A stretch of DNA of 5,570 bases from an uncultured Candidatus Competibacteraceae bacterium (GTDB lineage: Bacteria > Pseudomonadota > Gammaproteobacteria > Competibacterales > Competibacteraceae): contig CALMNY010000034.1 of the NCBI GenBank assembly GCA_937872125.1, positions 1 to 5,570 on the forward strand, written 5' to 3'. A model generated the notes under the pieces. It made no database searches, was not told the DNA's origin, and was given only the letters and a program-made list of their open reading frames with translations. Positions 1 through 5,570 of the stretch are shown here, in pieces; the stretch's first letter is position 1; the number at the start of each line of letters is the position of its first letter. A program made the position numbers and the translations under genes.

Positions 1-1709
1 CCGGTCTTGACGATCCGCCGCTCGGCAACGCGGAAGAAGCGCACGTAGAAATCGTCCAGATTGAACTTTTTGATTCCCCAGCCGCCCTCCGCGACCGGCT
101 TGTTCAGATTCTCCTTGTAGGCCTCCACCAAATCGCCCTCTTCTTCCGGGCTGACGCCGGCAAACGCGTTGTAGGGCGGATTGCCCAGAATCACCAGAAT
201 GGCCTTGCGCTGCTTGATTTCGTCGGCCTGGTCGCGTTCCTCCTGAAATTCCGGGAATGGAATCGCCATCTGCCGGCCAGCCTGCGCCAGCGGTTCCCAG
301 TTGGTGAGCGCGTTGGTCAGATAGACGCCCACCCGTTCCCGATCCTCTCGCAGCGGTACGCCGAGCTGCCGCAGCAGCAGGCCCAGTTGCAGATGGGCGA
401 CCACGAAGGGCGCGGGCAGAATTTCAAAGCCGAAAATCCGGGTCAGCGCCGCCTGTTTGAGTTGCGCGGTGGTCAGGGCCGCGCCGCCCTTCTCGTGCAA
501 GGTTTGCTGAATCCGCCGCAATACCTCGACCAGATAGGCCCCGGTTCCGCAGCAGGGATCGAGCACCAGCACCGCCGGATCGGCCAGGCCATCGGTCAGG
601 CGCAGTTCCTCGCGCAGCACGGCGTCCACCCGCGCCACCTGATAGCGGACGATTTCCGGCGGCGTGTACCAGACCCCCAGTTGCTTGCGCAGCGCCGGGT
701 CGTAAGCCTTCAGGAACGGTTCGTAGAAATACTGGACGGCGTATTCTTCCTCGAAGCGCCGGAAAAACTCCTCCCGCACCACCCGATTGAGCGCGCGCCC
801 GGCCCAGTCCAGCACCTCGTCGAGATGCAGCGGTTGCAGGCGTTTCGGCGTGGCGATCTGCTCGAACAGGCTGGCGATCATCGGCACGTGCAGATTCCAG
901 GCGGCGGCCCGCCAGTCGAACGCGCCCGTTCCGCCCTGCCGCGCCCACAGCACCCAGGCGGAAAACACCCCGTAGAACAGGGTTTGCACCAGCGTCGCGC
1001 GGAAAAAGCGTTCGCCGCTTTCACCCTCGAATTTCAGGCCCAGCGCCCGTTCCAAACCCTCGCGCAGCAGCACCAGTCCCGGCAAATCGCTGGCGTTGTC
1101 CACCCGGGCGCGGGCTTCGCGGGCGTGGGAGGCAAGAAACCAGGCCAGATCCTGGGGATCGGTCAGCGGGGCGTTGTAACTCAGGGTACGCGCCAGAAAA
1201 TCCAGCAACCGGTCGCCGAAACGCGCGGCGGCTTGGCGCGGCTGGCGCAGCAGGTCGAGAAACTCTGCTTCGCTGGCCGCCAGTTGCAACCGCTCCAACG
1301 GGGCCAGTTGGCCGGATGCATCCCGCCCGACCAGCACGAAATCGCGGTAATTGCTCGCCAGCACCATGCCGTAATGCCGGGCGTAACGGGCCACCTGCTC
1401 GCTGGCGGCGATGGTCAGAACCTCGTCCTGCCAGCCCTTGACTTCCACTACGCCCCGTTCCGGTTTCTGTCCCGGCAACGGCTCGCCTTCCAGATCGCCC
1501 TCGAACTGGCTGGCGGCGAACAAGCCGAAATCCGGACTGCCAGCCCCCGTATCGCGCAACTGCGCCACGGCCCGGACCTTGGGGTTAAGGCTGTCGCCCG
1601 CCTGATTCAGCAGATGTTCCAGCGCGCCGTAGTACGAAGTTTCGGCAACGCCGCCGCCGGTGTCGTAAATCTGGCGGAGGGTGGCGAGGCAGGTTTCGAG
1701 AGGGTGCAT
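1..1709 (-). CDS. Single-chain restriction-modification protein (PD-(D/E)xK nuclease plus N6-adenine methyltransferase, type IIG/ISP-like), 3' end cut by the window
   Basis: I translated this frame by hand: 569 codons from ATG at 1709 to the left edge with no stop, so the C-terminus is missing. The N-terminal part holds a nuclease-like signature: SPDFG with Asp60, then E-V-K at 89-91, the spacing of a PD-(D/E)xK active site. A mostly helical linker follows (about 150-335). The methyltransferase then shows motif X (LGVWYTPPE, 344-352), the SAM-binding motif I (DPCCGTG, 384-390), an acidic motif II (FGFEI, Glu429) and the catalytic motif IV (NPPY, 510-513). This X-I-IV order is that of gamma-class N6-adenine methylases. 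The NPPYNAFAG and FYVRFFRVAERRIV segments resemble my memory of type ISP/type IIG enzymes; no helicase precedes them here. A target-recognition domain is expected in the missing part. The start is fixed by an in-frame TAA at 1719-1721. Its Shine-Dalgarno is weak (AGGG, 12 nt upstream). It begins 5 nt after the toxin stop, suggesting co-transcription. Alternatives are a BREX PglX-like or DISARM-like methylase, but the N-terminal nuclease motif argues against these. Confidence 0.9.
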   Translation of the reverse strand, partial: MHPLETCLATLRQIYDTGGGVAETSYYGALEHLLNQAGDSLNPKVRAVAQLRDTGAGSPDFGLFAASQFEGDLEGEPLPGQKPERGVVEVKGWQDEVLTIAASEQVARYARHYGMVLASNYRDFVLVGRDASGQLAPLERLQLAASEAEFLDLLRQPRQAAARFGDRLLDFLARTLSYNAPLTDPQDLAWFLASHAREARARVDNASDLPGLVLLREGLERALGLKFEGESGERFFRATLVQTLFYGVFSAWVLWARQGGTGAFDWRAAAWNLHVPMIASLFEQIATPKRLQPLHLDEVLDWAGRALNRVVREEFFRRFEEEYAVQYFYEPFLKAYDPALRKQLGVWYTPPEIVRYQVARVDAVLREELRLTDGLADPAVLVLDPCCGTGAYLVEVLRRIQQTLHEKGGAALTTAQLKQAALTRIFGFEILPAPFVVAHLQLGLLLRQLGVPLREDRERVGVYLTNALTNWEPLAQAGRQMAIPFPEFQEERDQADEIKQRKAILVILGNPPYNAFAGVSPEEEGDLVEAYKENLNKPVAEGGWGIKKFNLDDFYVRFFRVAERRIVKT

Positions 1710-1714
1710 GGGGC

Positions 1715-2140
1715 TTATTTACCCTGTTCCCACAATAGGTTGTGGAAAGGATAATGGTCTTTCCAGCGGTAGGCGTGAAAATCCCGCATGTCGGTACTGA
1801 CGATGCGTCCATCCCCCAAGTGTTCCGCCAACACCACCAGCGAAGCATCGGCCAAATCCATGGGCAGGTTGGCGTACTGGCGCATGAGTTCGGTCATGCG
1901 CGGCAGATGGCGGGGTTCCAGCGAAAACAACCGAATACCATAGGCTTGTAAGGTTTCCAGCCATGACACCGTCATCGGTACGCCCACACGATTAAAAAGC
2001 AGGTGAATCGTTTCCACCAATACCGGGTAGGTCGTGATGAGATCCTCGCGGTTACTCAGGAAAAAGGCCCGACATTGCGCATGGTGTTGATCTCGCCGAT
2101 TGGCGAGTCCAACCCAAACGCCGGTATCCACGATAATCAC
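1715..2140 (-). CDS. vapC: VapC-type PIN-domain toxin (ribonuclease) of a type II toxin-antitoxin pair
   Basis: This 141-residue protein has the length and layout of a single PIN domain. The Mg2+-binding acidic residues are all visible: Asp5 in MIIVDTGVW, Glu43 in VLVETIHLL, Asp98 in MDLADASLV and Asp117 in IVSTDMRDF (Asp120 is a further candidate). Members of this family cut RNA, often tRNA or rRNA, in the cytoplasm and are blocked by a cognate antitoxin; the target here cannot be read from sequence. The start is GTG at 2140, and its first bases overlap the stop of the upstream gene in the arrangement GTGA. A Shine-Dalgarno-like GGGGAG lies 5 nt before the start. Starting here gives the standard PIN N-terminus, with the first Asp at residue 5. 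The next gene, the restriction protein, starts 5 nt after this stop. All catalytic positions are intact, so the toxin is probably functional. The symbol is a family label, not an ortholog claim. Confidence 0.92.
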   Translation of the reverse strand: MIIVDTGVWVGLANRRDQHHAQCRAFFLSNREDLITTYPVLVETIHLLFNRVGVPMTVSWLETLQAYGIRLFSLEPRHLPRMTELMRQYANLPMDLADASLVVLAEHLGDGRIVSTDMRDFHAYRWKDHYPFHNLLWEQGK

Positions 2141-2415
2141 TTTTGCTCCCCATATTTGCGAGAAAAATCCAGTTTCTGCTTATAGGTGGTGGAAAGCTGC
2201 TCATCGGTATCAATACAGCCAACAAAACCCATTTCCTCCAAAGCCTTATAGAGCGGAGACACATATTCTCCTTCCCCGGATGTTTCCTCCTCGGATGGCG
2301 CCGGTTGGTGAGGCTTTAGAGTGACATCCACGGTTTGTACATCACCCCAATCCTCGGGTAACTCAACCATGACCCGACGCCCCAGCACAGGGCGCACGAC
2401 TTGTAGACTCAACAT
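2137..2415 (-). CDS. Putative VapB-like antitoxin partner of the PIN toxin
   Basis: This is a 92-residue protein encoded directly before the PIN toxin and overlapping it by 4 nt, the usual antitoxin-then-toxin order. The role is inferred mainly from that position and size; I cannot assign a named antitoxin family with certainty. Residues 1-36 look beta-rich (LSLQVVRPVLGRRVMVELPEDW onwards, alternating hydrophobic), as in small beta-type DNA-binding antitoxin heads. Residues 38-50 form an acidic, Pro/Ser/Glu-rich linker. Residues 52-92 are probably helical and end in a basic and aromatic tail (LDFSRKYGEQK), a plausible toxin-binding segment. The ATG at 2415 is supported by a very strong Shine-Dalgarno, TAAGGAGG, 5 nt upstream. 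Such antitoxins often repress their own operon, but no operator is evident in the 33-nt upstream gap. Base composition is lower in GC than both flanks. Confidence 0.8.
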   Translation of the reverse strand: MLSLQVVRPVLGRRVMVELPEDWGDVQTVDVTLKPHQPAPSEEETSGEGEYVSPLYKALEEMGFVGCIDTDEQLSTTYKQKLDFSRKYGEQK

Positions 2416-2428
2416 GATCTCCTCCTTA
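2416..2428 (-). promoter_or_regulatory. Near-complete Shine-Dalgarno element of the antitoxin gene
   Basis: Read on the minus strand, the 13 bases before the antitoxin ATG are TAAGGAGGAGATC. The common bacterial 16S rRNA 3' end ...GATCACCTCCTTA would pair with TAAGGAGGTGATC, so 12 of 13 positions match. TAAGGAGG is spaced 5 nt from the ATG, which is optimal. This fixes the antitoxin start and predicts much stronger initiation than for the toxin (GGGGAG before GTG) or the restriction gene (weak AGGG). A strong antitoxin site ahead of weaker downstream sites fits the need for excess antitoxin. Confidence 0.85.
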
Positions 2429-2445
2429 CAAATCAGGTCGCTCCA

Positions 2446-2451
2446 ATTCTA
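2446..2451 (-). promoter_or_regulatory. Possible -10 element for the antitoxin-toxin-restriction unit
   Basis: The minus strand reads TAGAAT here, matching 5 of 6 bases of the sigma-70 -10 consensus, and it overlaps the stop codon (TAG) of the pump gene. A start about 7 nt downstream would leave a leader of roughly 24 nt carrying the strong Shine-Dalgarno. No good -35 hexamer lies 16-18 nt upstream and there is no extended -10 TG, so this is weak. Otherwise the three downstream genes would depend on read-through from the pump gene or on a promoter inside it. Confidence 0.22.
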
Positions 2452-5400
2452 GGACATCTTCGCCGGCTTCAGTTCGCCGGTGGCGGCGGCCTCCCGTTCC
2501 GCCAGTTCCGCCGCCTGCTCGGCGCTGTGGTGGGACTTGCGCGTCAGCAGGGTATAGGCCACCGGGACCACCGACAGCGTCAGCAATGTGCCCAGTAGCA
2601 GGCCACCGACGATCACCCAGCCGATTTGCTGGCGGCTTTCCGCCCCCGCACCGACCGCCAGCGCCAGTGGGATCGCGCCGAGAATCGTCGCCAGCGTGGT
2701 CATCAGGATCGGCCGCAGCCGCAGGGTCGCCGCCTCCAGCACCGCCGCGCGCCGGTCCAGCCCGGTCTCCCGCAACTGGTTGGCGAACTCGACGATCAGG
2801 ATGCCGTTCTTGGTGATCAGCCCGACCAGCATCACCAGGCCGATTTGACTGTAGACGTTCAGCGTGCCGCCGGTCAGGAACAGCGCCAGCAGCGCCCCGG
2901 TCACCGCCAGCGGCACGGTCAGCATGATCACGAACGGCGAGATGAAACTCTCGAACTGCGCCGCCAGCACCAGATAAATGAAGACCAGCGCCAGCACGAA
3001 GGTCACGTATAGCGTCGCCCCGGATTCGCGGAACTCGCGCGATTGCCCGTCCAGCGCGGTCTGGGCGTTCGCGCCCAGCACTTCCTCGACGGTCTGGTCC
3101 ATAAACGCCAGCGCCTCGCCCAGGGTGTAGCCGGGCGCGATGTTGGCGGAGATGGCCGCCGCGCGCAGGCGGTTGAAGTGGTTCAGTTCCTTGGGCGCGA
3201 CCGTTTCCCGCACTTCGATCAGGTTGGAAAGCTGCGTCAGTTGCCCGTCGCGGCCACGCACGAAGATCGCGGTCAGGTCGGTCGGCCGCTCGCGATCCTG
3301 TTCCTTGAGCTGCACCATCACGTCGTACTGCTGGCCCTCCTGCTTGAAGCGGGTGACCTGCCGCCCGCCCAGCAGCGTCTCCAGCGTCCGGCCGATTTCA
3401 TCCACGTCGGCGCCGACGGCGGCGATCTTGTCCCGTTTGAGTACGACCGACAGTTGCGGCTTGTTCAAGCGCAGGTCGGTATCCACATTGGCCATGCCCG
3501 GATACTGCCGCGCCCTGGCCAGGACCTGATCCACCAGCTTCTGCAATTCCGCGTAGCTGTTGGCCTGGATCACGAACTGCACCGCCGGATTGCGGAAGCT
3601 CTGGCCCAGCGACGGCGGATTGATCGGAAACGCCAGCACCCCCGGCAGCCCGCCGAACATCTTCGGGGCCAGTTCCTTGGCAATGTCCTGCTGCTTGCGC
3701 TGGCGCTCCTCCCAGGGCTTGAGCCGCAGGAACGTGATGGCGCTGGTCACCGGATTGGGCTTTTCCAGCCCCGGCGCGACGAAGGTGAAGTACGAGGCCA
3801 TTTCGGGAATGGTCTGGTAAATCTGTTCCAGGTGCCGGGCATAGCCATCGGTGTAGGCCAGGGGCGCCCCCTCCGGCGCGACGATGATGCCCATGAGGTT
3901 GCCGCGATCCTCCAGTGGCGCCAGTTCCGACTTGAGATTCAGGAACAGCCAGGCCGCGCCGCCGCCAGTGGCCAGAAACACCGCCACCACCAGCCAGCGC
4001 CAGTTCAACGCCCACACCAGCGCCGCGCGATAGCCGCGATTCATCGCCTCGAAAAATCGCTCGCTGGCATTGAACAGCCAGTTGTGCTTCTGTTCGTGAT
4101 GCAGCAGTTTCGAGCACATCATCGGGGTCAGGGTCAGGGCCACGAAACCGGACACCAGCACCGCCGCCGCCACGGTGAAGGCGAATTCGGTGAACAGCCG
4201 GCCGGTGTTGCCGGTCATGAACGCCAGCGGCGTGAACACCGCCGCCAGGGTCACGGTCATCGCCACCACCGCGAAGGCGATTTCCTTCGACCCCTGCAGG
4301 GCGGCCCGGAACGGGGTCATGCCCTCCTCGATGTGGCGGTGGATGTTTTCCAGCACCACGATGGCGTCGTCCACCACCAGGCCGATGGCCAGCACCAGCC
4401 CCAGCAGGGTCAGGGTGTTGATGGTGAAACCCAGGGCGTAGAGGAAGATGAACGCGCCGATCAGGGATACCGGAATGGTCACGAACGGGATCAGCGTCGC
4501 CCGCCAGTTGCGCAGGAACACGAAGATCACCGCCACCACCAGCAGCAGCGCCTCGACCATGGTCCGGTAGACCGCATCAATGGATTTTTCGATGAAGATC
4601 GAGCCGTCGTAGCCGATCTGAATCTTCATCCCCTCCGGCAGGGTGTCGGTGATGCCCGGCAACAGCGCCCGCACCGCCTGCGCCACGCTTAAAGTGTTGG
4701 CGGTGGATTGCTTGACGACGCCCAGCCCCACCGAGGGATTGCCGTTGACCCGCACCGCGTTGCGATCATCCGCCGCGCCGATCTCCGCATAGCCGATGTC
4801 GCGCAGCCGGATGGGGTAGCCCTTGGTTTCCTTGATGATCAGGTCGTTGAATTGCTCGGGCGTGCGCAGATCCGACTCGGTCAGCACCGTAAACTCGCGC
4901 TGGCGCGATTCGATCCGCCCGGAAGGCAGCTCGACGTTCTGCCGTTTCAGGGCGTTCTCCACGTCCTGCGGGGTCAGGCCGTAGGCGGCCATCCGGTCGC
5001 GGTCCAGCCACACCCGCATGGCGTAGCGCCGCTCGCCGCCGATGATCACGCTGGCTACCCCCGGCAGCGCCTGCAAGCGATCCACGATGACGCGGTCGGC
5101 GTAGTCGGTGATTTCCAGGGCGCTGTACCGGTCGCTGGAAAAGGCCAGCCACATGATCGCCTGGGCGTCGGCCTCGATCTTGGCCACGACCGGATCATCG
5201 GTCTCATCCGGTAACCGGCCACGCACCCGCGCCACCCGGTCGCGCACGTCGTTGGCGGCGGAATCCACGTCCCGCTCCAGCAGGAACTCGACCGTGATCT
5301 GGCTGACTTCCTCGCGGCTGACCGACTTGATGGTGCGGATACCTTCGATGCCAGCCAGCGAATCCTCCAGCGGCTGAGTCACCTGGCTTTCCATGATTTC

Positions 5401-5568
5401 GGCGCTGGCGCCGGGATAGACGGTGCGCACCGACACCACCGGGGCGTCAATGTTGGGATATTCGCGCACCGGCAGGCGCAGGAACGTAATCACGCCGATC
5501 AGGATGATGGCGAGGCTCATCACCGTCGCCAAGACCGGGCGCTTGATGGAGACTTCGGGGAGGAACAT
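2449..5568 (-). CDS. RND efflux pump, inner-membrane permease (HAE1/AcrB-like)
   Basis: This 1039-residue protein is full length for the hydrophobe/amphiphile efflux RND family (AcrB is 1049). It would be a homotrimeric proton antiporter in the inner membrane, exporting drugs, dyes or other amphiphiles through a periplasmic adaptor and an outer-membrane channel. Twelve membrane segments can be placed: TM1 about 11-30, TM2-6 between 338 and 487, TM7 522-543, and TM8-12 between 852 and 1007. Two large periplasmic loops (about 31-337 and 544-851) form the porter and docking domains. The proton-relay residues are present: Asp400-Asp401 in TM4 (GLVVDDAIVVLEN) and Lys920 in TM10 (LITKNGILIVEFAN), with the conserved LRLRPILMT at TM11. 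The cytoplasmic tail (1008-1039) is Ala/Glu-rich. ATG at 5568 gives the standard MFLPEVSIKRPV N-terminus, but only 2 nt upstream are visible, so its ribosome site and any upstream adaptor gene lie outside. The substrate cannot be inferred. No frameshift or missing key residue was seen. Confidence 0.96.
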   Translation of the reverse strand: MFLPEVSIKRPVLATVMSLAIILIGVITFLRLPVREYPNIDAPVVSVRTVYPGASAEIMESQVTQPLEDSLAGIEGIRTIKSVSREEVSQITVEFLLERDVDSAANDVRDRVARVRGRLPDETDDPVVAKIEADAQAIMWLAFSSDRYSALEITDYADRVIVDRLQALPGVASVIIGGERRYAMRVWLDRDRMAAYGLTPQDVENALKRQNVELPSGRIESRQREFTVLTESDLRTPEQFNDLIIKETKGYPIRLRDIGYAEIGAADDRNAVRVNGNPSVGLGVVKQSTANTLSVAQAVRALLPGITDTLPEGMKIQIGYDGSIFIEKSIDAVYRTMVEALLLVVAVIFVFLRNWRATLIPFVTIPVSLIGAFIFLYALGFTINTLTLLGLVLAIGLVVDDAIVVLENIHRHIEEGMTPFRAALQGSKEIAFAVVAMTVTLAAVFTPLAFMTGNTGRLFTEFAFTVAAAVLVSGFVALTLTPMMCSKLLHHEQKHNWLFNASERFFEAMNRGYRAALVWALNWRWLVVAVFLATGGGAAWLFLNLKSELAPLEDRGNLMGIIVAPEGAPLAYTDGYARHLEQIYQTIPEMASYFTFVAPGLEKPNPVTSAITFLRLKPWEERQRKQQDIAKELAPKMFGGLPGVLAFPINPPSLGQSFRNPAVQFVIQANSYAELQKLVDQVLARARQYPGMANVDTDLRLNKPQLSVVLKRDKIAAVGADVDEIGRTLETLLGGRQVTRFKQEGQQYDVMVQLKEQDRERPTDLTAIFVRGRDGQLTQLSNLIEVRETVAPKELNHFNRLRAAAISANIAPGYTLGEALAFMDQTVEEVLGANAQTALDGQSREFRESGATLYVTFVLALVFIYLVLAAQFESFISPFVIMLTVPLAVTGALLALFLTGGTLNVYSQIGLVMLVGLITKNGILIVEFANQLRETGLDRRAAVLEAATLRLRPILMTTLATILGAIPLALAVGAGAESRQQIGWVIVGGLLLGTLLTLSVVPVAYTLLTRKSHHSAEQAAELAEREAAATGELKPAKMS

Positions 5569-5570
5569 GG

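Noticed and set aside
424..948. A 174-codon minus-strand frame inside the restriction gene.
   Set aside because: It is out of frame with the motif-bearing reading, which stays open throughout this interval. Its product is low-complexity Arg/Gly/Ala.
387..1754. A 455-codon open frame on the plus strand.
   Set aside because: It lies opposite the restriction-modification gene, whose minus-strand reading gives recognisable nuclease and methyltransferase motifs. The plus-strand translation is Arg/Gln/Gly-rich with no motif, as expected from the antisense of a GC-rich gene.
1585..1848. Minus-strand frame of 87 codons spanning the toxin-restriction junction, considered as a fusion or extra small gene.
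   Set aside because: It is out of frame with both the PIN toxin and the restriction gene, each of which has intact motifs, and it has no recognisable features.
2463..2480. Inverted repeat CCGGC...GCCGG near the 3' end of the pump gene, considered as a terminator.
   Set aside because: The stem is only 5 bp with an 8-nt loop, lies inside coding sequence, and is not followed by a T-run on the minus strand.
3398..4117. A 239-codon minus-strand frame inside the pump gene.
   Set aside because: It is an out-of-frame reading of the pump coding sequence, Gly/Ala/Arg-rich and without any domain; the pump frame is intact across it.
3043..4692. A 549-codon open frame on the plus strand.
   Set aside because: It is antisense to the middle of the RND pump. 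Its product is rich in His, Arg and Gln with low-complexity runs and has no recognisable domain.
4708..5214. A 168-codon plus-strand frame.
   Set aside because: It is antisense to the first periplasmic loop of the pump, shows no motif, and has no independent ribosome site that I could support.

Overview
The window carries four genes, all on the minus strand and packed head to tail, so transcription reads from the right edge to the left. In that order they are: an RND-superfamily (HAE1-type) inner-membrane efflux pump (5568 to 2449); a small antitoxin-like gene (2415 to 2137); a VapC-type PIN-domain toxin (2140 to 1715); and a large single-chain restriction-modification protein that starts at 1709 and runs off the left edge. 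Gaps are 33 nt, a 4-nt overlap, and 5 nt. No stretch longer than 33 nt lacks a gene. No tRNA, rRNA, CRISPR array, insertion sequence or convincing terminator was seen.

The organism is probably a GC-rich Gram-negative bacterium, most likely a proteobacterium. An RND tripartite pump permease implies an outer membrane. The pump and restriction gene have high GC and GC-rich third positions. The antitoxin leader is almost perfectly complementary to the usual bacterial 16S rRNA 3' end. I cannot name a genus.

Right part (2449-5568): a complete-looking drug or solute/proton antiporter of 1039 residues, with the two transmembrane aspartates and the lysine of the proton relay. Its usual partner, a periplasmic adaptor (membrane fusion protein), would be expected upstream, beyond the right edge.

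Left part (1-2415): an accessory defence or stability block. The toxin-antitoxin pair has visibly lower GC than its flanks and sits directly before a gene encoding an N-terminal PD-(D/E)xK nuclease signature followed by a gamma-class N6-adenine methyltransferase (motifs X, I, II, IV). That is the layout of type IIG/type ISP-like restriction enzymes. The restriction gene is the main easily missed feature: it has no stop inside the window, and a long spurious open frame lies on the opposite strand. The three genes are spaced like one transcription unit, so the toxin-antitoxin pair may stabilise the restriction gene, but this is inference. I see no clearly undescribed system; the most interesting element is this compact block.
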